Assembly: GCA_025200525.1 (NCBI GenBank)
Contig: CM045763.1
Span: 152,402,246 to 152,466,245 of the forward strand
Direction: 5' to 3'
DNA from: Camellia lanceoleosa
Taxonomy: Eukaryota > Streptophyta > Magnoliopsida > Ericales > Theaceae
DNA: 64,000 nucleotides
Both the position numbers and the translations under genes were made by a program. This document shows positions 23,528-33,160 of the stretch, piece after piece (position 1 is the first letter of the stretch; each line of letters opens with the position of its first letter). A model generated the notes under the pieces. That model saw nothing but the letters and a program-made list of their open reading frames with translations. It was not told the origin of the DNA and searched no databases.

Positions 23528-24444
23528 TCATACAGCGTCACCCTCATCCTCACTCTTCTCTACTTCAAACGCGGAAAACGGAAAGTGTTTACTATGGTAG
23601 AGTGGTGATGCTGAATCTATGCCCGACGCCCGAAGAGTCTCCGCGACTTGAGATGCCTTGATCCAACCGTGCCTAAACCCACGATTTTCACATCGGCAAA
23701 CTTCTTCGGCAAGCTTCTCCCTGGTCTTTTCGATTCCAACTACTCGGCCATCGTGAAAACCTCTTTCATAGGCCCTCCCCTTCGCGGTCTCCAACGCAAA
23801 CATACTCGCCGTCTCCCGATCGGCGATCGCGGCACTGATGAGCCGACTGGTAACCCTCTCTTCCATGATTGGGTTCCCCTGCCCCGCGGGTTGTCCTTGA
23901 GCCGCCTTCACCTTTCTTAACTCGCGTTTTGCCGCCTCCGCACGAGCCTCCAAACTTCGTATACGCTCCTCCTTCTTCTCCATTTCTCGTCGGGCAACGC
24001 GCAAACGCATGCCAACTTCGTAAGCGGTGTAAAGCCCCTTCACCGCCCCGTGAATGCCTTCGCGAAACACCTCATAGTCCTGCCGACCCACCATCGCTTG
24101 CTGAACCTCAGGAGGAAATATTTGTCGAGCATACTCAACCGCTACATCGGGATCTCAAACGATCTAGTCCGCCTCCGTCATAGGTCTATTCTTCACAAAC
24201 ACCGCAAAGCTTAATTGGCACGGATTCGCGTTAGACCTCTCGACCCGGGGTTGTGGAGACCTACCCTGCGACTGCTTGTCTCGCCTAGGCGACCTGCTGC
24301 GAGTCGAGGAGACTGACGCCTCTCTCGACCCCTAGAACTCCTACTTCCTGTGCGCGAGGGTTCACCACCTTGATTCATGTCTCCGCCCAGCTCAGCTAGC
24401 GTCTTCGCTTCCCCTTTACTGTTAAAGAAGAGTCGGTTCGACAT
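23528..24444 (-). pseudogene. Element D antisense ORF 2
   Basis: Encoded opposite to gag. The N-terminal block MSNRLFFNSKGEAKTLAEL and an Arg/Ser-rich stretch (24444-24211) come first. After a frameshift the frame continues with FVKNRPMTEAD, two stops, then ARQIFPPEVQQ. A clean 188-residue segment (24094-23528) follows: MVGRQDYEVFREGIHGAVKG, a Lys/Glu/Arg coiled coil, a Gly/Gln-rich linker, a second helical segment, and the C-terminal CENRGFRHGWIKA motif with an acidic tail. The D2 copy (13291-14214) is colinear. Antisense ORFs downstream of pol are known in Tat-lineage elements, but I do not recognise a characterised function for this one. Confidence 0.75.
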
Positions 24445-24559
24445 TCGCGTGATAAGTCGTCCTCCAAGAGCTCGAGCCAGTTGTTAAACAAGCTCATAAA
24501 TGTTGTACCTTTGTTCATTTATCCTTCACAGAGGCAACACGATCGAGGCAATCTCATTA
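24445..24559. other. Element D short spacer
   Basis: Nothing recognised between antisense ORF 2 and the satellite. Confidence 0.4.
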
Positions 24560-25375
24560 CTTGTGAAAACCTGAATCACCCGGCGCCGACTGATTCAAGG
24601 GCAGATTCAAACTTCTTAAAATTCGTATCATGAACCCCTGGGGCATGGGCAGATTCATCAATATATTTGGCTCAATTACCCCAGCCGACTCACGAATCGA
24701 TTCTTCAAACTTAAAATTCATATCATGAACCCCCTGGGGCAAGGGTAGATTCATCAATCTATTCGGCTCAATTACCTCAGCCGGCTCAGGAATCGATTCT
24801 TCAAACTTAAAATTCGTATCATGAACCCCCTTGGGGCAAGGGCAGATTCATCAATCTATTCGGCTTAATTACCCCAGCCTGCTTAGGAATCGATTCTTCA
24901 AACTTAAAATTCGTATCATGAACCGCCTGGGGAAAGGGTAGACTCATCAATCTATTCGGCTCAATTACCCCAGCCGGCTCACGAATCGATTCTTCAAACT
25001 TAAAATTCGTATCATGAACCCCCTGGGGCAAGGGCAGATTCATCAATCTATTCGGCTCAATTACCCCAGCCGGCTCACGAATCGATTCTTCAAACTTAAA
25101 ATTCGTATCATGAACCTCCTGGGGCAAGGGCAGATTCATCAATCTATTAGGCTCAATTACCCCAGCCGCTCACGAATCGATTCTTCAAACTTAAAATTCG
25201 TATCATGAACCCCCTGGGGCAAGGGCAGATTCATGAATCTATTCGGCTCAATTACCCCAGCCGGCTCACGAATCGATTCTTCAAACTTAAAATTCGTATC
25301 ATGAACCCCCTGGGGCAAGGGCAGATTCATCAATATATTCGGCTCAATTACCCTAGCCGGCTCATGAATTCTACA
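24560..25375 (-). repeat. 96-bp satellite, about 8.5 units
   Basis: Units repeat every ~96 bp (landmark ATTCGTATCATGAA at about 24619, 24715, 24812, 24909, 25005, 25101, 25196 and 25292). On the minus strand each unit is an open 32-codon block (MNLPLPQGVHDTNFKFEES...). The core GATTGATGAATCTGCCCTT (inverse strand) is shared with the 120-bp satellite of D2, which sits at the same relative position. Confidence 0.93.
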
Positions 25376-25680
25376 GGATATTCAATTTTAATATTGCTAC
25401 AGGATATTCAATTTCTAAAAGCTCAAACACAGCAACCATTTTACCCAACGCAGTGAAAGGCATAAAAATTCTTCATTAACATAATCACACAAACTGTGTA
25501 CAAGTAGTAGTGAAATTACAAGGAGATTTTCATTAATAAATTGTGTGCAGATAGTAACCAATTTATACATAAAAACTACCCTGAACTAGCAAAACACTAC
25601 CAAAACTACCCTGAACTAGCAAAACACTACCAAAACAAAAAATTGGCGAAGGGGCCTGCTTGTAAGAAATGTCCCCCAGA
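25376..25680. other. Element D spacer downstream of antisense ORF 1
   Basis: AT-rich spacer containing two tandem copies of a ~28-bp unit around AACTACCCTGAACTAGCAAA (25575-25640). Partly homologous to D2 12050-12240. It may be the 3' untranslated part of antisense ORF 1. Confidence 0.5.
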
Positions 25681-27526
25681 TCACTTCTCGGTGTCAGATT
25701 CAAGTGGCTCAACATCCACCTGCTCGTAAGGAATTGGCAAATCTAATGTAACCCCAGCAGCAACAAGGGCTTTGAGCCACCCATGTTTGAACCCTCGATT
25801 ATCAAATTTGGGGACTTCATCAATGTATTCCGTCAAAGCGGCGCTTCTTCCGGCCTCAAAAGCCTCAGACTCGGCTTTTTCCTCGGCCGCCTTAAGCTCC
25901 TCTAACTGAGCCTCCGGCTCTGCAAGCGCATCCTTAGTGAATTTGAGCGATTCCTCGCTCGCATTCGCCCTAGACTCAGCGTCAACACGAAGCTGTTCAG
26001 CGGTGCAAGCCCTTTCCTTCTCCGCTTTGGCTCGCGCACTCTCTATTTTAGCTCTCATTATTTCAAACTCCGCCCTACTCTTCTGACCGTGCACTTCTAT
26101 TTGCAAACGGTCAATTCTCCCCAGGGCATCATGCAGGCGGCGAACTAAGTCGACGATCCTACCGATCGTCTGCAAAACAAGTCGGCATCGTTAGATACCT
26201 TTACAAAAACAAATTTGAACAAAATTGAGGCGACCTACCAGGAGAGCCGACTGAGCAGATAGGGCCATGGCCATTATATCCGGCACGGCGCAAAAGGCCG
26301 CATTGTCAGCCGGCAGAGAAATCGAAGCCGCCAGGCTCAACGCCACGGCCGGATCCTTAATAGCTGAAGCGTCGGAAGAAATCGGCGTATCCCTTATCTT
26401 TGGCTGAATAACAAAAGGAACCACGCCTGGTCCTTCAAGGTGAGGCCGCTTATCAGCAGAACCAATTTCTGAACCGGCTTCTCCCTCGGCGCTACGCTTT
26501 TGGCCCCGCTCCTCCGAAATCTGCCGTTCCCCACCGGCCCGTTGTTCACCCTCTTTTTCTGCTTCGGCCGCAGCAACCTCAACTGTCCCTTCAATAACGG
26601 GTACGACGGGTTTAACCAAGCTAGGATCGGAGTCGGCGGCTTCTGCCTTTTTCTGAGCAGCCAATTGCTCGGTATTTCTTCTACGCGCCATCTGCGAGAG
26701 GCTTTCCTTCGCCATACCTTCGAAAAAGTCGCCGGGTAGATCTCTCAAATTCGCGAAAATATCTCCGGACGAGAACTCTGCTCGGCCCGAAGTGGATGGT
26801 GAGGAAGGCTGGTTAAGTTCGGCAGCCTCAAACGCCGAACGGACTGCCTCGTCGCCCTCTTCGGCCTCCTCGGTAAACTCTCTGGCCGGATCGGCAATTG
26901 CCTCTACCGCCGGCTCAGCGTCTTGCCCCGAATCGGAAGCTTCGAGACCAATTTGCCTAAGGTTCTTGAAGCTGGGAAAAATAAGAGCCGAGAGCTGTTG
27001 ATCGCCGGATGGAATTGGTATGTTGTCCGCGGCGGAGAATGTAGTATAAGTAGGTTCGTACCGAAGGAGAATGTGAGCGGCTCTCCCTTGTTTTTGCACG
27101 TTTGGGCGTCCGAAATATCCGAGTGCAGTCTTGATTTCCCCAAGGACTACGTCATCAACTGAACTCAGAATCTTCTTTAGTTTATTACCTGCAAAAGATA
27201 GGGAGTGATTAAGGGAAGAAAGCCAATTAAAAGACAGATCAGCAAACACAAGATACTACGTGGCCACCTGGGTCACCCTTATGTCTGGGAATGGGATCTA
27301 GGTGATCTTCGCCTTCCGCGAACTCCCAATTACCTCGGACATTGACCATTACATCGTCAACCCTCTTACCAGAACTGGCAAGCATAGTCACCAAGTGATG
27401 GTCAGTCTTAGCCCTGAGAAAGTATCGCCCCAGCCGACCAGAGGATTTGGCTAAAGCATAGCAGTGCCGAATGGCCGGGATTCCAAGATTGAGCCCAAGG
27501 CGTCGATTCAATTCTACAACCCCCAT
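25681..27526 (-). CDS. Element D antisense ORF 1, three exons
   Basis: A spliced gene antisense to gag. Exon 1 (27526-27268, donor CAG|GTGGCC) encodes MGVVELNRRLGLNL... and resembles the putative plant-transposon domain found in Tat antisense ORFs. Intron 1 is 27267-27189 (79 bp, acceptor TTTTGCAG). Exon 2 (27188-26239) joins in phase 1 and is rich in Ala, Glu and Ser, likely disordered, with basic RRRNTEQ and KRSAEGE patches. Intron 2 is 26238-26170 (donor CTG|GTAGGT, acceptor TTTTGCAG). Exon 3 (26169-25681) joins in phase 0 and gives a coiled coil and the FDNRGFKHGWLKA motif before an acidic end. The frame is open through all three exons. It is also open upstream of the ATG to a TAG near 27570, so the true N-terminus may have been lost in a deletion that also removed the start of the 3' LTR. 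Function unknown. Confidence 0.8.
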
Positions 27527-27597
27527 GATGATTCGAAAGAAATTTACATTGGGTTGAGAAGGAATCAGACCCTAATAGCAAAGGCTAGCCCTGAGCA

Positions 27598-27976
27598 ATG
27601 GAGGGGGCATATTTTGGAAGGCCAACAGTAACCGGCTGCGTCCTGCAAGAGTAAGGGGCCGAATACGATAAGTAGGCCGAATAAAGAAATATTCTTAGAG
27701 CCGAATATTGGAAAGGGTAATGATTGAAAAGCAGGCCCTGGCCCCGAGGACCAAAAGAAATAGGTATAAATATAGGAACAACGGACTCGAAAAGTTATGT
27801 AAGAATCACTTCACAAAACTTAGTAGACAAGCTTTCTTGAGTAGTAGAACTGACTTGTCCGTCAGAGTGCTAATTTTGGCAACCCCGACCGGAGTGTTTG
27901 TGTCTTTGCAGGTGACTAGCTGAGGATCATTAGCGTCTCCAGGATCCGAAGAGTATTTTCAAGCCACTTCCCCACA
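27598..27976 (+). mobile_element. Element D 3' LTR, 5' end deleted
   Basis: Nearly identical to 16670-17046 and ends CCCCACA, followed by the TSD ATTGT (27977-27981). TATAAATA is at 27765. The first ~27 bp of the LTR and the polypurine tract are missing. The whole element spans 16643-27976 (11.3 kb). Confidence 0.92.
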
Positions 27977-27981
27977 ATTGT

Positions 27982-29461
27982 AAATTTTATTTTATTTTTT
28001 TTATGCTAAAATACAGATTGTAATAAATATAATATATGTCCAACATATTAATGAGTAGATTAAGTAGCACAGTGATTGAAGACCTTCTTCCTCTTCGGTT
28101 TGTCTGGGTTTAAGCCATCTTAACACCCAATTTTATAATTTTTTTTTGGTATTGAATATGCATTAAACTTGATGAAACGACATCATTTCGACTTAGCAGT
28201 ACCTCCGAATGCACACACTCACTCTCTCTCTCTCTCTCATACACACACCTCACACACTCACTCTCTCTCTGTCTCTCTCACAACCACTAGCACACGCCAC
28301 ACTTTTTTAATAAAAAACAAAACAAAATTTATCTTTATACTTTTTCATTTTTATTTCATTTTATAAAATATATAATTTTAATATAGGAATCTGATTTTAT
28401 AAAATTAATATTGTTTAAAAAAAATATTGTTCAAATCATTAAAATGAGATTAGTATTAAACATATTTAATAAAAATTTAAATTAATAATTCAAAATATAT
28501 AAAAGCCTATATAATTAAAATGATTTGTATAACTTAAATTAATATAAATAATAATTATCTATAATTACTTTTTGAATATAAAATAAGAAAACGTAGGAAC
28601 TGATAAAAACAAAAACAAAAATATTAATATTAATATTAATTAAAACCATATAAATAAATAATAATATTCAAACCATACAAATATTAACTCAAATTGTACA
28701 AATACAAAGTAATAATATTCAAATCATACATATATTACTGAAACCATATGAATAAAAAAAAAATTCAAACCATACAAATGTTAACTCGAACTATACAATA
28801 AAAATAATAATTAAATCATTATTTTATATTTTTAGTAAGTACTTTTAATTTGTACAAAAAATTAAAAGTTTTAATATAAAAATACATTATTTTTACCGTG
28901 ATAGACAAATAAACAATTTTTTTTTTTTTAAATTCTAAAAGATTACTTTTGTTCTAAAAAGAGAAAATGACGTTCAAATGATAACCTTCTTTTTTTTTTC
29001 CTACTTTATTCACCAAACTAGTTTCGATTTCTTTTATTTATTTTGACTAGAAATTATAAAAATGAAAAAGTCAACAAATTTAAAGTAAAACACTTTAAAT
29101 TGGACTTGAACCCATACTCAAATCGGACGTGCATTGCACATAGATTGAACTATACTTGCACACATGCCCACGTACAAGTTGCACCCCGTCCAAGGCAGAA
29201 ATTCTTGGGTGAATTATCTTGCTCTTTGTGATTAAATCGATGGTCGAGAAGGCGAAGTTGAACAACCTCTACTAAGGACGACAGCTTCTATCATCGACGG
29301 TGACTTTCTTCTCCTCCGTCTATTTTACCTTTATTTTTTCTTTTTTGTACCTCAGCTCAATTTCATCAAACTCATTAAAAAAACAATTCTTCTTTTCTTC
29401 AATTCAGTTCAGCTTTGCTTAGGGGTTTCTTTATTCACTTTTTAATTTTCAATTTAATTAA
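27982..29461. other. AT-rich intergenic DNA
   Basis: About 1.5 kb of strongly AT-rich sequence. It contains a CT/AC microsatellite (28208-28285), poly-A/T runs, and a short imperfect repeat around TTCAAACCATACAAAT (28660-28790). The last ~250 bp before 29462 are less AT-rich, with CT-rich stretches that could be a 5' leader of the next gene. No gene recognised. Confidence 0.5.
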
Positions 29462-29693
29462 ATGCTAGAAAAGATCGAACATGTGCTTGAAAAATTACGT
29501 GGTTGGCAATCTAGGCTGGTGCCAGTTCAATTTTGGACACCCAAAATATTGATCAGCCGCTATTCTCTTAAAACTCAAAATTCACTTTTTTTTCTTGTAA
29601 CATATGATGATACACTTTGTGAGTATCAAAGGATCTCTAGCGATCGTGACATTAACTTGCGTGGAAAGTGTGAAGAAGATGCCTCACCCTCGG
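29462..29693 (+). pseudogene. Host gene exon, left half (NLP-like N-terminal domain?)
   Basis: An open frame MLEKIEHVLEKLRG... VPVQFWTPK... LCEYQRIS... that ends at SPS plus one base exactly at the CTCGG target site (29689-29693), where element A begins. The same frame resumes after the second CTCGG at 63582-63586. The layout of a short helix, a VQFW-P stretch and, on the right side, SLCLPV and CVGILEIV resembles the N-terminal GAF-like region of NIN-like (NLP) nitrate-response regulators, as I remember that family. The long segment between those blocks in NLPs is absent here, so the assignment is tentative. An in-frame TAG lies immediately upstream of SENDLA on the right side. The ATG follows a stop directly and may or may not be the true start. 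Confidence 0.6.
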
Positions 29694-29964
29694 TGTAACG
29701 CCCTCAAAATAATACATAATTCTATCATCTAACAGTTCTATAGGCATGATAGAGAAGTCACATTTCCATACATACATCAGAGTTAATATTACAAAAGAGT
29801 ATTTCATATAAGTTACAAATGTTTACAAAAATAATAAAATGCCTTGTGGGCTTACATCTTTCCAAGTTGTAACTTGGTTACACAAAGAAGAGTTCTAACT
29901 CTTTTACAAGTAAAGCCCTCGGCTTAGGTTTACATTTAAATACAAAACAGACAAACAACAAAAT
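29694..29964 (-). mobile_element. Element A left LTR, first segment
   Basis: Begins TGTAACGCCC and matches 54823-55090 closely. It is interrupted at AAAAT (29960-29964) by element B. On A's own strand this is the end of its 3' LTR. Confidence 0.9.
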
Positions 29965-32900
29965 TGTGACGACCCAGAATTTTCCCTCCGCTCGAGCGGA
30001 CTTTTGGGGTTTTCAGCAATTCTGCAGACGGCCTGATATTCTGGGAGTTGTAATTCTCCGCTCGAGCGGGGGAGTTTACGCTCGAGCGGACGGCTTTGTT
30101 AGTCTGCACGCTCGAGCGCAGGGTTGGGCGCTCGAGCGGGCCTCTAGGTTGAGTTGTACTTCTGAGGCACGTGGGCTCGTTTTTGATATTTTATTAATGT
30201 ATTTGGAATGTTCTTATCTTATTTTGGGGTATTGGTTGAGGTGGTAAAATGATGGTAAAGTAAGATTGGACCAAAGAATTTAATTCGGATAGTTGCCTTA
30301 CGATCAGCCGTCACTCTTTTGCCCTTTTCTTTTTCCACACTTTGAATTTGGATGTGAGGTTAGAACCATTGGAAAGCTTATTTCCGGGGCTTCAATTTGG
30401 ACACAAGAACGACCTAAAACGGAGTCCGGATGGAAGAGTTATGCCTGTTCAAAGTTTCGAAATCTGTCTTTGAGGCGAGTCCGGTCGAGCGGGGATCAGT
30501 CCGCTCGAGCGGGAATTACGGGACAACAGCTTTAAGAACGAGATTTTTGGAGCATTTCTTATATTTTCTTCTTATATTTTCTTCTTTCCTCTTCCTTCCT
30601 CTTTGCCTAAGTCCGAAACCCTAGCCCCAAATCCTTGATTTCCTCTACTTTGATCAACAATCCACCATGGTTTTTGGCATGTAGGATGGAGAACTAAGAA
30701 GGATCAATGTTTTTAACCGATTAGAACTTGGATTTGTGGAGGCTTCTTCTCAAGCTCATCTCTTTGCTTGATTATTGAGGTAAGGGTTTGACTACTTCAA
30801 ATTGATGGGTTTAAGTGATGGATTATGCGTCCTAGATGTTAATCAATCGAAAAATTGGAATAAAAGTGTTGGGTTAATAGGTTTGATTATTTCTTGAAAT
30901 CTCAATATTTTTCTTGAAACCCTAAGTTGCTTAAGGATGATAACCAAAGATTTGACCCAAATTGAAAGTAGATTAATGAAATTGAGGTATTGAATTATGT
31001 ATATGCAAGTTTAATTGGAATTTGGTGATGCTTGGAAGTTATGTTTAAATTTGTGAATGAACTTTGTTTTAAGCATTGTGAATCATGTTTTAGTGAGGAG
31101 GGAGATTGGGGGGAAAGGTTTGTCGATGATGTGGATGATGTAAATTGAGCCTTAGCAATTTAATTGGAATTATGTGAAATTATACTTGGTAGCATTGAGT
31201 GGAATAATGTTAAATAGTATGGGTTATATTGGATGGTGATAATTATGTTGGGTTGTGTTAATGTTGTTGAATTGAATTGTGTAGGGTTAGCTACAGGGAC
31301 GGGCCTATCATCTAAACACTGTGAGTAATAGTACTACAAATGTACAAATGTACTTTGTTTACCGTTAAGATTATTGTTAACAACGTTCTATTTTCCGTGA
31401 GCTAATATGTTAACATGTTTGTTGTTTGAGAATTGATATGAACATTGAAAGAGTTAGCACATCGGTCTGATGCTGAACCTACTCCGTATTTTGAGTTATG
31501 GCTATTGATTATTGTCAATATACCATCCTATGAATTACCTATACTTCTGTATAAGAATTGCATACAACCATTAACACTGTGAAGTTGGTTTATAAGTTGT
31601 TCTGGCCGGTTGATGTAATGGTACATTTATTTTCAGATTATTGGTAACGTTAAAGTTACATTGTTAATTCTGAAATAAGTATGTCTACGTACAATGAACC
31701 ATGAAGAAAGTTAAGCGCATCATTGTACCACATGTTTTGCTTGCTACCATTATGTTATCTACTAGTTAGTGGCATTGGAACATGATAAGCGAATAATATC
31801 TATATACATTACGGAAGTGTAGTATTTATGTATTTCTGAAACCGTACAAGCTGTAAACTATGTTGCCTTTTGTTAACAGTTATCGGCAACGTTCTGTTAA
31901 ACTTATGTTATTTATGTGATTAATGGGAAGAATGTGTTTATCTGTATTAATCTGTTCTGATGTTTTCTGGTATGGTACAAAGTCTTTGTCGGAACGAAGT
32001 GCTTCTGACTTGGTGAAGCCACCTCTCGGAATCGTCCGAGCCACCTCTTGAGTGCATACATTTGTTATTTCTGTACCCACGCTTTATGCGTTCTGTTACC
32101 CACGCTTTATGCGTTCTGTACCCCCACGCTTTATGCGTTCTGTTACCCACGCTTTATGCGTTTTGTACCCCCACGCTCTATGCGTTCTGTTACCCACGCT
32201 TTATGCGTTCGCACCTCTCGTACCACGCTTTATGCCTGCACTCGCTTTATCGTTACGTACCCACGCTTTATGCGTTCTGTATCCACGCTTTATGCGTTTT
32301 GTTATTACCGTTATGTTCTGGGCCGATGGCCGTTCTGCTATTTCTGTTAGTTCTGTGATTTCTGTTAGTTCTGTTATTTCTATTAGTTCTGTTATTTCCG
32401 TTATCTCTGTTATTTCTGTTAGTTTCTGTTATTTCTGTTATTTCTGTTAGCTCTGTTATCTCTATTATTTCTGTTACTTCTGATATTCTGGACCTATGGT
32501 CATTCTGCATCTGTAGGCTTATGGCAATTCTGTATATACTGAGCTTAAAGCTATTCTGTTACAGAAGTTGGATCCATGTCTTTTGGAAGTAATTATGGAA
32601 TGTAGTTAATCGTATATATATGTAGTTATATGTTTGATTATTCAGGTTAATTATTACATTGTTTATGTACTATTATTCACTGAGTTCGCTCATTCTGTAT
32701 TTTGTCTGTCTATTTCTGTAGGTAGCCATCCGGGAGTTCAGTCCTAACCTTTAAGGGTTGTGTCTCTCTTGTCACCTTTGATGCGTCCAGGCACCACCTG
32801 AAGCCGTGCATTTTGTAAAGTATTTTGTAAAGTTTTGAGGAGTTTTGATTTATGCTTTGGACGTCTATTTATGGTTGATTGTATATAATTCCTCCTTCAT

Positions 32901-33143
32901 TAATATTTTTATTATTTGTGGGGTTGAGTCAAGGCATATGTGTGTAAACTTTTTGTATAATATTTACTCAGTGTGATGTTGGGATCCTGGCATGTTAGGA
33001 ATAGCTCAATGGATGTTATTCTATGTATTTTATATTCTTGAATCCTTTCGTTCAGGCCCCGTATGATATATATATAACAAGTTTAGTGTCCATTTTCGAA
33101 TGTGTCATGCCCAAACTTTTAGGGGCGGGTTTGGGGCGTGACA
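29965..33143 (+). mobile_element. Element B 5' LTR (3.18 kb)
   Basis: Starts TGTGACGACC and ends GGGCGTGACA. Preceded by AAAAT, which recurs at 39235-39239. Very similar over its whole length to 35951-39234. It contains a CTCGAG-palindrome cluster (29980-30150 and 30480-30515), a ~22-bp tandem array (32075-32300) and a TTCTGTTA-type array (32335-32480). No coding sequence; the ORFs over the arrays are repeat artefacts. Confidence 0.95.
32075..32480 (+). repeat. Short tandem arrays in B 5' LTR
   Basis: About ten ~22-bp units CCCACGCTTTATGCGTTCTG, then ~10-11 bp units TTTCTGTTAGTTCTG. The copy in the 3' LTR (38070-38560) has more and differently ordered units. Confidence 0.9.
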
Positions 33144-33160
33144 GGTGGTATCAGAGCACG
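33144..33160 (+). other. Element B primer-binding site
   Basis: TGGTATCAGAGC lies two bases after the LTR and is complementary to the 3' end of plant initiator tRNA-Met. Confidence 0.9.

Noticed and set aside
28208..28285. CT/AC microsatellite as a promoter element
   Set aside because: Simple sequence only; no supporting transcript or core promoter signals seen.
32268..32510. Repeated Asn/Arg-rich ORF on the minus strand
   Set aside because: Translation of the TTCTGTTA array; no signal of a real protein.
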